This document shows, one piece after another, positions 7,612 through 27,702 of a stretch of DNA of 64,000 nt (position 1 is its first letter; each line of letters opens with the position of its first letter). This DNA is from Streptomyces sp. 1222.5 (GTDB lineage Bacteria > Actinomycetota > Actinomycetes > Streptomycetales > Streptomycetaceae). The notes below the pieces were generated by a model. That model was given only the letters and a program-made list of their open reading frames with translations, was not told the origin of the DNA and searched no databases. Both the position numbers and the translations under genes were made by a program. The DNA is taken from the NCBI RefSeq assembly GCF_900105245.1, contig NZ_FNSZ01000001.1, forward strand, positions 7,562,001 through 7,626,000, given 5' to 3'.

Positions 7612-8891
7612 GCAGCGCACTCGCCGCGAACGGGTTCCCCGAGGAGCAGGTCCGCGCCCGCGCCCGGCACGGAGCCGCGGCCGTCTTCCCCGCCGAGTCC
7701 GGCTACGGCAGCGGACTGCTCGGCGCGGCCCCGGCACCGTACTCGCCCGCCCCGGACGACGACCTGGAGCGCATCAGGATCGTCCCGCCGGTCTTCATGC
7801 CCGATCGGCTGAAGAAGCTCATCGACCTCGGCCGCGAACCCCTCTACAGCGACGTCGGACTGGAGACGGTCATCGGCGGGTTCACCAGCCGCCTGCCGGT
7901 CTACGTGTCCGCGTTCGGCTCCACCCAGGTCGCCAGCCACGACCTCGGCGAGGCCGCCGGCCGGCAGGCCGCCGAGCTCGGCATCCCGCTGGTCATCGGT
8001 GAGAACGTCGTCCCCGTCAACGGCTACCGCACCGCCGACGACGCCGGGGTCTCCCCGCTGCTCGGCCGGATCGCCGCCTACGCCGGGGCCGCCGACGACG
8101 AACACGGCGGTGTCGCCGTCCAGCAGTCCACCGAGGACGCCGACGCCGAGGTGTGGAATCTCGTCTACAGCGACCCCGTCAGCGAGCCCCTGCTCGCCAC
8201 CGGCCGGCTCGCCTTCGAGCTGAAGGTCGGCCAGGGCGCCAAGCCCGGACTCGGCGGCCTCACCGTCCTCGGCCGCGACACCGCGAGCCGGGTCGCCGAA
8301 CAGTACGCCATCGACGAGGTGTTCGGCGCCGACAGCGACAAGGTGCTGCGGGTCAGCAGCCCCGGCACCTTCACCGAGGAGATCCTGCGCCAGCAGATCC
8401 GGCTCATGCGCAACAACTTCCCCCGCGTCAGGGTGTGGGTGAAGCTCCACCCCGGCCGGGACGTGGCCCTCGCCGCCGCCACGGCCTGGGCGGCGGGCGC
8501 CGACGCGGTGACCGTCGACGGCGCCGAGGGCGGCACCGCCTGGGCGCCGACGGGATTCCTCGGCCACGTCGGACTGCCCCTCGCCGACTGCCTGCGCCGC
8601 GTCGGCCGCAAGGACCGCTGCCTCCTGGCCAGCGGCCGCGTGTGGGAGGGCACCCGGGCCGTCAAGGCCCTCGCCCTCGGCGCCCGCGCCGTCGGCCTCG
8701 GCCGCGCCGCCCTCCTCGCCGTCGACGAGGACCGCGAGGCCGGTCTGCGCCGCCTCGTCGAGGCGTTCGCCCTCGAACTGCGGATGCTGACCAGCGCGGT
8801 CGGCAAGTACCACGTCAACGCCCTCGATCCCGAGGACCTGTTCCTCCCGGCCGGCTGGTGCACGCCGCCCGCCGCGCCCGGCGCCGCCTGA
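7608..8891 (+). CDS. Glutamate-synthase-like FMN-binding TIM-barrel protein
   Basis: A 427-residue protein resembling the central FMN-binding synthase domain of GltB as a stand-alone. Recognisable stretches are KVGQGAKPGLGG near residue 205, VTVDGAEGGTAW near 303 and the phosphate-binding region ALGARAVGLGRAAL near 360. The glutaminase domain and a separate NADPH-binding subunit are absent. In full glutamate synthase this domain reduces an imino acid using ammonia and FMNH2. Here it may aminate, reduce or desaturate the methylaspartate-derived precursor; the reaction is not evident from sequence. It is translationally coupled to the preceding gene and lies 125 bp before the NRPS genes, probably in one transcript. 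Confidence 0.82.
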   Translation: MSSALAANGFPEEQVRARARHGAAAVFPAESGYGSGLLGAAPAPYSPAPDDDLERIRIVPPVFMPDRLKKLIDLGREPLYSDVGLETVIGGFTSRLPVYVSAFGSTQVASHDLGEAAGRQAAELGIPLVIGENVVPVNGYRTADDAGVSPLLGRIAAYAGAADDEHGGVAVQQSTEDADAEVWNLVYSDPVSEPLLATGRLAFELKVGQGAKPGLGGLTVLGRDTASRVAEQYAIDEVFGADSDKVLRVSSPGTFTEEILRQQIRLMRNNFPRVRVWVKLHPGRDVALAAATAWAAGADAVTVDGAEGGTAWAPTGFLGHVGLPLADCLRRVGRKDRCLLASGRVWEGTRAVKALALGARAVGLGRAALLAVDEDREAGLRRLVEAFALELRMLTSAVGKYHVNALDPEDLFLPAGWCTPPAAPGAA

Positions 8892-9016
8892 CCCGGCACC
8901 GCGCACCACCGCTTTTCCGCACCGCACACGCGCTTCCTCAGTCGTGGCAGCACCGGTTTCCCGGCACGCCGCGAGACCCGTGCAGGCCCCGAACTTTCGA
9001 GAATGGTGTCGAGAAG

Positions 9017-17169
<8,153 letters not shown>

Positions 17170-17173
<4 letters not shown>

Positions 17174-20100
17174 TCCCCTTGTCGTACGCCCAGCAGCGCC
17201 TGTGGTTCCTCGCCCAGCTGGAGGGCCCCTCGGCGACCTACAACATCCCGCTGGCCCTGCGTCTGTCCGGCGATCTCGACACCGAGGCGCTGATGGCGGC
17301 CCTCGCGGACGTCGTCGCCCGGCACGAGAGCCTGCGCACCGTCTACCCCGAACGCGAGGGCACCCCGTACCAGCACATCCTGCCCGCCGAGGACGCACGG
17401 CCCGCCCTGCCCGTCCTGACGGCCGGCGAGGACACCCTCGCCGACGTCCTCGCCGCCGAGTCGGCGCACGTCTTCGACCTCGCCACCGAGCTGCCCCTGC
17501 AGGCACGGCTGATCCGGCTCGGCGAGCGGGAGCACGTCCTGCTCGTCGTCATGCACCACATCGCCTCCGACGGCTGGTCCATCGCCCCCCTGCTGCGCGA
17601 CCTCGCCCACGCCTACCGGGCCCGCACGGAGGGCCGGGCGCCCGGCCAGGAGCCGCTGGAGATCCAGTACGCCGACTACACCCTCTGGCAGCAGGAGGTC
17701 CTCGGCGAGCCGGACGACGAGGACAGCCTCATGAACCGGCAACTGACCTACTGGCAACAGCAGTTGGCCGATCTCCCGGAGGAGGCGACGCTGCCCGCGG
17801 ACCGGCCGCGCCCGGCCGTCGCCTCCTACCGCGGCGACACCGTCACCGTGCACTGCCCGCCCGGGACGCACACCGCCCTCGCCGACCTGGCCCGGGAGAG
17901 CGGCGCCACCCTCTTCATGGCCGCACAGGCCGCCCTCGCGACCGTGCTCGCCGCCTCCGGCGCCGGACCCGACATCCCCGTCGGCTCCCCGGTCGCCGGC
18001 CGCACCGACGAAGCCCTCGACGACCTGGTCGGCTTCTTCGTCAACACCCTCGTGCTGCGCACCGACGTCAGCGGCGACCCGACGTTCCGGGAGCTGCTGG
18101 AGCGCGTGCGGGCGACCGACCTCGCCGCCTGGGCGCACCAGGACCTCCCCTTCGACCGGCTCGTGGAAGTCCTCAACCCCGAGCGCAGCGGCGCCCGTCA
18201 CCCCCTCTTCCAGGTCATGCTGACCCTGGTCCAGGCCGGCTCCACCGACCCGGGGGCCGACTTCCCGGGGCTCCGGACGCGGGCCGAGTACTCCGCCACC
18301 CGCACCGCCAAGTTCGACCTCACGATCGGCTTCGACGAACACCTCACCCCCGACGGCCGCCCCGCCGGTCTCGACATCACCGCCGAGTACGCCACCGACC
18401 TGTACGACCCCGAGACCGTCGAGGCGCTCCTCGGCCGGCTGCTCCGGCTGCTCGGCGAGGCCGCCACCCACCCCGACACCCCGCTGTCCGGACTCGACCT
18501 GCTCGACCCGGCCGAGCGCACCCTGCTGCTGGAGACCTGGACCGGCCGCACCACCCCCGTGCCGGACGCCTCCCTCGCCGGCCTCTTCGCCGAGCAGGCC
18601 GCCCGCACCCCGGACGCCGTCGCCCTCTCCCACGCCGGCCGCGGCTACACGTACGCCGAGGTCGACGCCGTGACCAACCGGTTCGCGCACCGCCTCGCCG
18701 GCCTCGGCGTCGGCCCGGAGACCGTCGTCGCCGTGCTGATGGAACGCTCCGCCGACCTGGTCCTCGCGCTGCTGGCCATCGTCAAGGCGGGCGGTGTCTA
18801 CGCGCCCCTGAACGCCGTCGACCCGGCCTCCCGCCTCAGCCGCATCCTCGCCGACACCGCCGCCCCGCTCCTGCTGGTCGACCCGCACCTCGCCGACCAC
18901 GAGATCGTCGGGGAAGCCGGTGACACCCGCGTCCTGCTGGTCGACGACCTCACCGCCGACGCCGAGACGGAGGCACACCCGGCGACCGCCCCCGAGGTGC
19001 CCGTCCACCCGGACCAGTGGCTGTACGTCATGTTCACCTCCGGTTCGACCGGCGTGCCCAAGGGTGTCGCCGTCACCCACCGCAACGTCGCCGAACTCGC
19101 CCTCGACCACCGCTGGACCGGGCCCGCGCACCGCCGTGTCCTCTTCCACTCCCCGCACACCTTCGACGCCTCCACCTTCGAGCTGTGGGTGCCCTGGCTG
19201 ACCGGCGGGACCGTGGCCGTCGCACCGGCCGGCGTCCTGGACACGGCCGCCCTGGCCGCCGTCCTCGCCGAGGAGTCCGTCACCGGACTGTGGCTGACGG
19301 TCGGCCTGTTCCGGCTGGTCGCCGAGGAGGACCCGGCCGCGTTCGCCGGGCTGCGCGAGGTGTGGACCGGCGGCGACGTGGTGCCTCCCGAGGCGGTGCG
19401 GCGGGTCATGGACGTCTGCCCCGGCCTGCGGATCGTCAACGGCTACGGCCCCACGGAGACGACCACCTTCGCCACCTCGCACCTGCTGCACCGCCCGTTC
19501 GACTACGCGGGCGCGCTGCCCATCGGCCGCCCGCTGGACAACACCCGTCTCCACGTCCTCGACGACCACCTGAACCTGGTCGCCCGCGGTGTCCCGGGCG
19601 AGCTGTACATAGCGGGCGCCGGGCTGGCCCGCGGCTATCTGCGCCGCCCCGCCCAGACCGCCGAGCGGTTCGTCGCCGACCCGTACGGTCCGGCCGGGTC
19701 GCGCATGTACCGCACGGGCGACCTGGTGCGCTGGTCGCGGGACGGCGAGATCGAATACCTGGGCCGCGCCGACCAGCAGGTGAAGCTGCGCGGCTTCCGC
19801 ATCGAGCCCGGCGAGATCGAGTCGGCCCTGGTCGCCCACGAGCCGGTCGCCCAGGCCGCCGTGGTCGTCCGCGAGGACCGGCCCGGCGACAAACGCCTGG
19901 TCGCCTACGTCGTCGGCGACGCCGTCGACCTCGCCGCCCTGCGCCGCCACGCCGGCGAGGCGCTGCCCGACTACATGGTCCCGGCCGCCTTCGTCGTCCT
20001 CGACACCTTGCCCCTGACCGGGAACGGCAAGCTCGACCGCCGGGCCCTGCCCGCACCCGACCTGAGCACCGACAGCGACGGCCGCGCCCCGCGCGACCCC

Positions 20101-23100
20101 GCGGAAGAGGTGCTGTGCGGGCTGTTCGCCGACGTCCTCGGCCGCCCCTCGGTCACCATCGACGACCACTTCCTGCGGCTCGGCGGGCACTCCCTCCTCG
20201 CCACCCGGCTCGTCAGCCGCATCCGCACCGCCTTCGGGGTCCGGATCACCGTCCGCGACATGTTCCAGCACCCCACCGTGGCCCAGCTCGCCGAACTGAT
20301 CCAGGCGAGCAGCGGCGACCAGCGGCGCCCTGCACTCGTGGCGGGGGAGCGGCCCGAGCGACTGCCGCTGTCCTCCGCGCAGCAACGGCTCTGGTTCCTC
20401 GACCAGATGGAGGGCCCGTCCGCCACCTACAACATCCCCCTGGCGCTCCGCCTCTCCGGCCGGGTCGACACCGACGCCCTGCGCCGCGCCCTCACCGACG
20501 TCGTCGTACGCCACGAGGCCCTGCGCACCGTCTTCCGGGTCGAGGACGGCGAGGCGTACCAGCTCGTCCTGCCCGCCGACGGCGTCGACGTGCCTCTGCC
20601 GGTCGTCCCGGCCACCGAGGACACCCTGGCCGGACTGCTCGCCGGGGAGAGCGCGAAGGTCTTCGACCTGGCGGCCGAACTCCCGGTGCGGGCGGCCCTG
20701 CTGCGGTTGTCGGCCGAGGAGCACGTACTCGTCGTAGTGACCCATCACATCGCCTCCGACGGCTGGTCGAACGCGCCCTTCTTCAACGACCTCGCCACGG
20801 CGTACGCGGCCCGCACCGAGGGCGCCGCACCGCAGTGGGCGCCGCTGCCGGTGCAGTACGCCGACTACACCCTCTGGCAGCAGAGGCTGCTGGCGGACGA
20901 GCAGCACCCCCAACTCGACTTCTGGCGCGAGGCGCTGGCGGACCTCCCGGAGGAGGCGACGCTGCCTGCGGACCGGCCGCGGCCCGCCGTCGCCTCGTAC
21001 CAGGGCGCGACCCTGACCCTGTCCTGCCCGGCGTCGACGCACGCCGCGCTGACCGGGCTGGCGCGCGAGACCGGAACCACTGTCTTCATGGTCGCCCAGG
21101 CCGCCGTCGCCACTGTGCTGGCGCGGTGTGGTGCCGGTGTGGATGTCCCGATCGGTTCGCCGGTCGCGGGCCGTACGGACGAGGCTCTCGACGATCTCGT
21201 GGGTTTCTTCGTCAACACGTTGGTTCTGCGGACGGATGTGGGTGGTGATCCCACCTTCCGTGAGTTGTTGGGCCGGGTGCGGGAAACGGATCTTGCCGCG
21301 TGGGCCCATCAGGACCTTCCGTTCGACCGGCTCGTCGAGGTGCTCAACCCCGAGCGTTCGGCGTCCCGGCATCCGCTGTTCCAGGTGATGCTCACCGTCG
21401 GCGACACGACGGTGAGCGAACCTGAACTCACCGGCCTGACAGCGCGGTTCGTCGCCCCCGAGATCCGCGTCGCGAAGTTCGACCTGACCTTCGCGTTCGG
21501 TGAGCGGCGTGCCTCCGACGGCAGCCCGGACGGGCTGGACATCACCGTCGAGTACGCCACCGACCTGTACGAGCGCGACACCGCCGCATCCGTCGCCGGC
21601 CGGCTGGTGCGCCTGCTCACCGCCGCCGTGACCACCCCCGACCTGCCCGTCTCCACCCTGGACCTGCTCACCGAGGACGAGCAGGAACGCCTCACCCACT
21701 GGTCCGGGCCGCGCACCCGGGCCCCGCGACTCGGCCTGGACGGGCTGTTCACCGGGCAGGCGGCGCGGTCACCGGAGGCCGTGGCGCTGGTTTTCGAGGA
21801 CCAGGAGGTGACGTACGAGGAGCTGGACGTCTGGTCGAACCGTCTGGCCCGGTATCTGTCGGGTCGGGGTGTGCGGCCGGGTGATCTGGTGGGTGTGCAC
21901 GTGGAGCGTTCTGCGCACATGGTGGCCGCCATGCTGGCGGTGCTGAAGGCGGGTGCCGGCTACACCATGCTGGACCCGCAGTTCCCCCAGGAACGGCTCA
22001 ACGGCGTACTGGAACAGGTGCGGCCCGCCGCACTCCTCACCCAGTCCCATCTGCCGGCGCTGCGGACCGACGCGGTGTGCGTCGATCTGACGCGTGAGGT
22101 GGCGGAGATCAGTGCCGTGTCGGGTGCGGGGGTGGAGACGGGTGGGTCGCCGGAGTCGGTGGCGTGTGTGATGTTCACGTCGGGTTCGACGGGTGTGCCG
22201 AAGGGGGTGGCGGCTTCGCACCGGGCGCTGGCGGCGACTTTCGTGGGCCCGGACTATCTGGCCTTCGGTCCGGAGCAGACGTTCCTGCAGTGCTCTCCGG
22301 TGTCGTGGGACGCGTTCGCGCTGGAGGTGTTCGGACCGCTGCTGCACGGCGGACGGTGCGTGCTTCAGCCGGGGCAGCACACGGACCCGCATCAGATCGC
22401 CGAGCTGGTCGAGCGTCATGAGGTGACGACGCTCCAGATGTCGGCGAGCCTGTTCAACCACATGCTGGACGAACACCCCGCCGTCTTCGGCCGGATCACG
22501 GAAGTCATGACGGCGGGGGAGGCGGCCTCGCCGGCACATGTCGCCCGTGCCCTGGAGACACACCCTCGACTGCATCTGCTGAACGGGTACGGGCCTGCGG
22601 AGAGCATGGGCTTCACCACGACGTTCACCATCGAGCCCGGGTTGGCGGAGGGTGCGGCGAGTATTCCGGTCGGCGGTCCGTTGTTCGGCAAGCACGCCTA
22701 TGTCCTCGACACCAACCTGGAGTTGGTGCCGCCGGGTGTTCCGGGTGAGTTGTATGTGTCGGGTCATGGCCTGGCCCACGGTTATATCGGTCAGCCGGGT
22801 CTGAGTGCGGAGCGTTTCGTGGCCGACCCGTACGGTCCGGCCGGCTCGCGGATGTACCGCACGGGTGACCTGGCGCGTTGGAACAAGCAGGGTGCGCTGG
22901 AGTACCTCGGGCGGGGCGACGAGCAGATCAAGCTGCGTGGCTTCCGTATCGAACCGGGGGAGATCGAGGCGGCGTTGGCCTCGCATCCGCAGGTGCAGCA
23001 GGCGGCGGCCGTGGTCCGCGAGGACCGCCCCGGCGACAAACGCCTGGTCGCCTATGTCGTCGGTGCCGGTGCCGACAGCGCTGCTCTGGTGCGGCACACC

Positions 23101-26100
23101 GCGGCCCGGCTGCCCGAGTACATGGTCCCCTCGGCCGTCGTGGTCCTGGAGGAGCTTCCTCGGACGGTCAACGGCAAGCTCGACCGCCGTGCCCTGCCCG
23201 CACCCGATGTGACCGCCGTGTCCGAGGGCCGTGCCCCGCGCAACCCGGCCGAAGAGATCCTGTGCAGCCTCTTCGCCGACACCCTCGCACTGCCCTGCGT
23301 CACCATCGACGACCACTTCTTCCACCGCGGCGGACACTCCCTCCTCGCCACCCGCCTGACGTCCAAGATCCGGGAGGCCTTCGGCGTACGACTCGGGGTG
23401 CGGGAGATCTTCCAGTACCCGACGGTCGTACGGCTGGCCGAGCTGATCGCGGTCAGCGGCGGCGCGGACGAGCGCCCGGCGCTGGTGGCGGGGGAGCGGC
23501 CGGAGCGTCCGCCGCTGTCCTTCGCCCAGCAACGGCTCTGGTTCCTCGACCAGTTGGAGGGGCCGTCCCCGACGTACAACATTCCGCTGGCCGTCCGGCT
23601 CACCGGCACGCTCGACACCGCGGCACTGCGCCGCGCGCTGGTCGACGTGATCGGCCGGCACGAAGCCCTGCGGACCACGTTCCCCTCCGAGACCGGCACG
23701 CCTCACCAGGCGGTCCGCTCTCTCGCGGAGAGAGACCTCGCGCTCCCGGTGACCCCGGTGACGGAGGAGTCCCTGCACCAGGCGCTGGCCCGGCTGGCCG
23801 GCGTCACCTTCGACCTCGCCGCCGATCTGCCCATCCGCGCGGATCTGCTGGCGCTGTCCCCCGAGGAGCATGTGCTCCTGGTGGTGATGCACCACATCGC
23901 CTCCGACGGCTGGTCGAACGGCCCGCTCCTGCGGGACCTCGCCACGGCGTACGCGGCACGCTCGCGGGACGCGGCCCCCGAATGGGCGCCGCTGCCGGTG
24001 CAGTACGCCGACTACAGCCTGTGGCAGCGGAGCCTCCTCGCCACCGAAGAGGAGCGCCAACTCGAATTCTGGACCGCGGAGTTGGCCGAGCTGCCCGAGG
24101 AGGCGACGCTGCCGGCGGACCGGCCGCGGCCCGCCGTCGCCTCCTACCGCGGGGCCACCCACAAGGTGACCGCCCCCGCGTCCACGCACGCCGCCCTGAC
24201 CGGGCTGGCGCGCGAGACCGGAACCACCCTGTTCATGGTCGCCCAGGCCGCCGTCGCCACTGTGCTGGCGCGGTGTGGTGCCGGTGTGGATGTCCCGATC
24301 GGTTCGCCGGTCGCGGGCCGTACGGACGAGGCTCTCGACGATCTCGTGGGTTTCTTCGTCAACACGTTGGTTCTGCGGACGGATGTGGGTGGTGATCCCA
24401 CCTTCCGTGAGTTGTTGGGCCGGGTGCGGGAAACGGATCTTGCCGCGTGGGCCCATCAGGACCTTCCGTTCGACCGGCTCGTCGAGGTGCTCAACCCCGA
24501 GCGTTCGGCGTCCCGGCATCCGCTGTTCCAGGTCATGCTCACCGTCGGCGACACCGCCGTCGACGTCCCGGACCTGGCAGGCCTCGAAGCGGCCTTCCTC
24601 GACCCGGAGCTGAGCATCGCGAAGTTCGACCTGACCTTCGCGTTCGGTGAGCGGCGTGCCTCCGACGGCAGCCCGGACGGGCTGGACATCACCGTCGAGT
24701 ACGCCACCGACCTGTACGAGCCGAGGACGGTCGGACTCCTGCTGGAGCGTACCCTGCTCCTGCTGGAGTCGGCCGCGGCGGACCCCGACACCGCCGTGGG
24801 CTCGATCCCGCTGCTCGCCCCCGAGGAGCGGCAGTTGCTGGACTCCTGGTCCGGGCCGCGCACGCGGGCCCCGGAACTCGGCCTCGACGGCCTGTTCACG
24901 CGGCAGGCGGCACGATCGCCACAGTCGGCAGCCCTGATCCATGAGGACCAGGAGGTGACGTACGAGGAGCTGGACGTCTGGTCGAACCGTCTGGCCCGGT
25001 ATCTGTCGGGTCGGGGTGTGCGGCCGGGTGATCTGGTGGGTGTGCACGTGGAGCGTTCTGCGCACATGGTGGCCGCCATGCTGGCGGTGCTGAAGGCGGG
25101 TGCCGGCTACACCATGCTGGACCCGCAGTTCCCCCAGGAACGCCTGAACAAGGTGCTGGAGCAGGTCGGAGCGGTAGCGGTGATCACGCAGACGCATCTG
25201 GCCGACCTGCGCACGGGGCCGTCGCTCGTCATCGATCTGACGCGCGAGGTGGTGGAGATCAGTGCGGTCTCGGGTGCGGCGGTGGAGACGGGTGGGTCGC
25301 CGGAGTCGGTGGCGTGTGTGATGTTCACGTCGGGTTCGACGGGTGTGCCGAAGGGGGTGGCGGCTTCGCACCGGGCGCTGGCGGCGACTTTCGTGGGCCC
25401 GGACTATCTGGCCTTCGGTCCGCAGCAGACGTTCCTGCAGTGCTCTCCGGTGTCGTGGGACGCGTTCGCGCTGGAGGTGTTCGGACCACTGCTCCACGGC
25501 GGCGTCTGCGTTCTCCAGCCCGGTCAGCACACCGATCCGCATCAGATCGCCGAGCTGGTCGAGCGTCATGAGGTGACGACGCTCCAGATGTCGGCGAGCC
25601 TGTTCAACCACATGCTGGACGAACACCCCGCCGTCTTCGGCCGGATCACGGAGGCCATGACGGCCGGCGAGGCCGCGTCCCCGTCCCACACGGCCAAGGC
25701 ACTCGCCCACTTCCCCGGTCTGCGTCTGCTGAACGGGTACGGGCCTGCGGAGAGCATGGGCTTCACCACGACGTTCACCATCGAGCCCGGGTTGGCGGAG
25801 GGTGCGGCGAGTATTCCGGTCGGTGGCCCGTTGTTCGGCAAGCACGCCTATGTCCTCGACACCAACCTGGAGTTGGTGCCGCCGGGTGTTCCGGGTGAGT
25901 TGTATGTGTCGGGTCATGGTCTGGCCCACGGTTATATCGGTCAGCCGGGTCTGAGTGCGGAGCGTTTCGTGGCCGACCCGTACGGTCCGGCCGGCTCGCG
26001 GATGTACCGCACGGGTGACCTGGCGCGTTGGAACAAGCAGGGTGCGCTGGAGTACCTCGGGCGGGGCGACGAGCAGATCAAGCTGCGTGGCTTCCGTATC

Positions 26101-27426
26101 GAACCGGGGGAGATCGAGGCGGCGTTGGCCTCGCATCCGCAGGTGCAGCAGGCGGCGGCCGTGGTCCGCGAGGACCGCCCCGGCGACAAACGCCTGGTCG
26201 CCTATGTCGTCGGTGCCGGTGCCGACAGCGCTGCTCTGGTGCGGCACACCGCGGCCCGGCTGCCCGAGTACATGGTCCCCTCGGCCGTCGTGGTCCTGGA
26301 GGAGCTTCCTCGGACGGTCAACGGCAAGCTCGACCGCCGTGCCCTGCCCGCACCCGATGTGACCGCCGTGTCCGAGGGCCGTGCCCCGCGCAACCCGGCC
26401 GAAGAGATCCTGTGCAGCCTCTTCGCCGACACCCTCGCACTGCCCTGCGTCACCATCGACGACCACTTCTTCCACCGCGGCGGACACTCCCTCCTCGCCA
26501 CCCGCCTGATCAGCCGCATCCGCACCGTCTGGGACACCCGGATCACCATCCGGGACCTGTTCCAGAGCCCCACACCGGCCCTGCTCGCCGAGCACATCGC
26601 GGCGGGCAGCGGGGGCAACCCCCTCGACACCGTGCTGCCCATCAGGGCGGCGAAGGGACGCGACGCGGGCGAGGCACCCCTCTTCTGCTTCCACGCCGTG
26701 TCCGGAGTGAGCTGGGGCTACGCCGGACTGCTGCCGCACCTCGGCGCCGGCCGGCCGGTCATCGCCCTCCAGGCCCGCCGGCTCGGCGGTACCGAGGGAG
26801 CGCCGGACTCCATCGAGGAGATGGCGGACGACTACCTGGCGGAGATCCGGGAGGCCCAGCCGCACGGCCCGTACCACCTCCTCGGATGGTCCTTCGGCGG
26901 ACTCGTCGCGCACGCCGTCGCCGCCCGGCTGGAAGCGGCCGGCGAAGAGGTGGCCCTGCTGGCCCTCCTCGACTCCTACCCGCTGCCCGACGGGTTCCGG
27001 GCACCCGAGATCGACGGCAGACATGTGCTGACCGCCCTGCTCGGCAGCCGGGGCGAAACCGTGCCGGTGCGCTGCGCGGACGCCGCCCCGGACGTCGCCG
27101 AACTCGCCGAGGCCCTAAGGCGGTCGGACCCGGTGCTCGCCGGTCTGGACCACGCCCAGGCGGCGGCCGTGGTGGCGGCCACCCTCGACAACCTGCGCAT
27201 GCGCTACCGGTACGTGCCGGACGTCCGGTACGGCGGCGACGCGCTGTTCTTCGACGCGACGGGCACACCCGCGGCACAGTCCGGCGCGGCGGCCTGGGCG
27301 CCGTACGTGACGGGCCGGGTCGAGGAGTTCGCCGTCGACTGCGAGCACGCCCGGATGACCGAGGCGGAGCCGCTGCGGACGATCGGGGAGGTGCTCGCCC
27401 GCCGGCTGCGGCCGGCCCGCATCTGA
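17170..27426 (+). CDS. Non-ribosomal peptide synthetase, modules 4-6 with thioesterase (C-A-T-C-A-T-C-A-T-TE)
   Basis: A 3418-residue protein starting at a GTG that overlaps the stop of the first NRPS (GTGA). Domains: C4 (HHIASDG at 129), A4 from about 467, T4 (Ser1008), C5 (HHIASDG at 1192), A5 from about 1524, T5 (Ser2057), C6 (HHIASDG at 2241), A6 from about 2574, T6 (Ser3107), and a type I thioesterase from about 3150 with GWSFGG (Ser3241). Codes read by hand are DAFWWGGTFK for A4 (valine-like) and DALQMAGGFK for both A5 and A6 (no assignment). There is no E domain. The protein starts straight in C4 with no obvious docking segment. The TE should release a six-residue peptide by hydrolysis or cyclisation. 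Confidence 0.95.
21091..21386 (+). repeat. C5 C-terminal half, identical block to C6
   Basis: This block of about 300 bp matches 24238-24533 at an offset of 3147 bases with hardly a difference, including unusual T-ending codons. It points to module duplication or recent gene conversion. Confidence 0.8.
21796..23358 (+). repeat. A5-T5 block, near-identical to A6-T6
   Basis: About 1.5 kb matches 24943-26508 at offsets of 3147-3150 bases. From about 22730 to 23358 I see almost no differences. Codon use is richer in T-ending third positions than in modules 3 and 4. Confidence 0.8.
24238..24533 (+). repeat. C6 C-terminal half, identical block to C5
   Basis: This is the second copy of 21091-21386, offset by exactly one module (1049 codons). 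Confidence 0.8.
24943..26508 (+). repeat. A6-T6 block, near-identical to A5-T5
   Basis: This is the second copy of 21796-23358. The main differences lie in two short patches, at about 25135-25265 and 25490-25735. Confidence 0.8.
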
Positions 27427-27441
27427 CGCACCGCACCCACA

Positions 27442-27478
27442 GGGGCCCGTACGGCCGACTCCGGTCCGTACGGGCCCC
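27442..27478 (+). terminator. Terminator after the NRPS operon
   Basis: A perfect 13-bp inverted repeat (27442-27454 with 27466-27478) with an 11-base loop, 15 bases after the NRPS stop codon. Confidence 0.85.
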
Positions 27479-27578
27479 GCCGCATGCCCGCACCCGCCCC
27501 GACAACGGCCGCGCACAAGGGTGTTCGGGCCGACCGGCCCGCTCGTCCGTCTCCCGCTTCCGTCCCCTCGACGCCGAA

Positions 27579-27634
27579 CTGCCCGCATACTGCCGCTTCA
27601 CCAGCCGGATCCGCACCCCGCCACTGCCTAGCGT
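27579..27634 (+). promoter_or_regulatory. Promoter of the diaminobutyrate/export operon with paired heptamers (P3)
   Basis: CTGCCCG (27579-27585) and CTGCCGC (27590-27596) are 11 bp apart. After exactly 32 bases comes TAGCGT (27629-27634), a TANNNT -10 box. This is the same spacing as P1 (4635-4690) and P2 (4148-4093). The predicted leader to the ATG at 27703 is about 60 bases. Confidence 0.7.
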
Positions 27635-27702
27635 GAAGGGGTCCGCATGATCGGCCAGGCCCAGTGAGCGGTCCGGTCCGGCCCCCAGAGGAAGTCAAGG
27701 AC

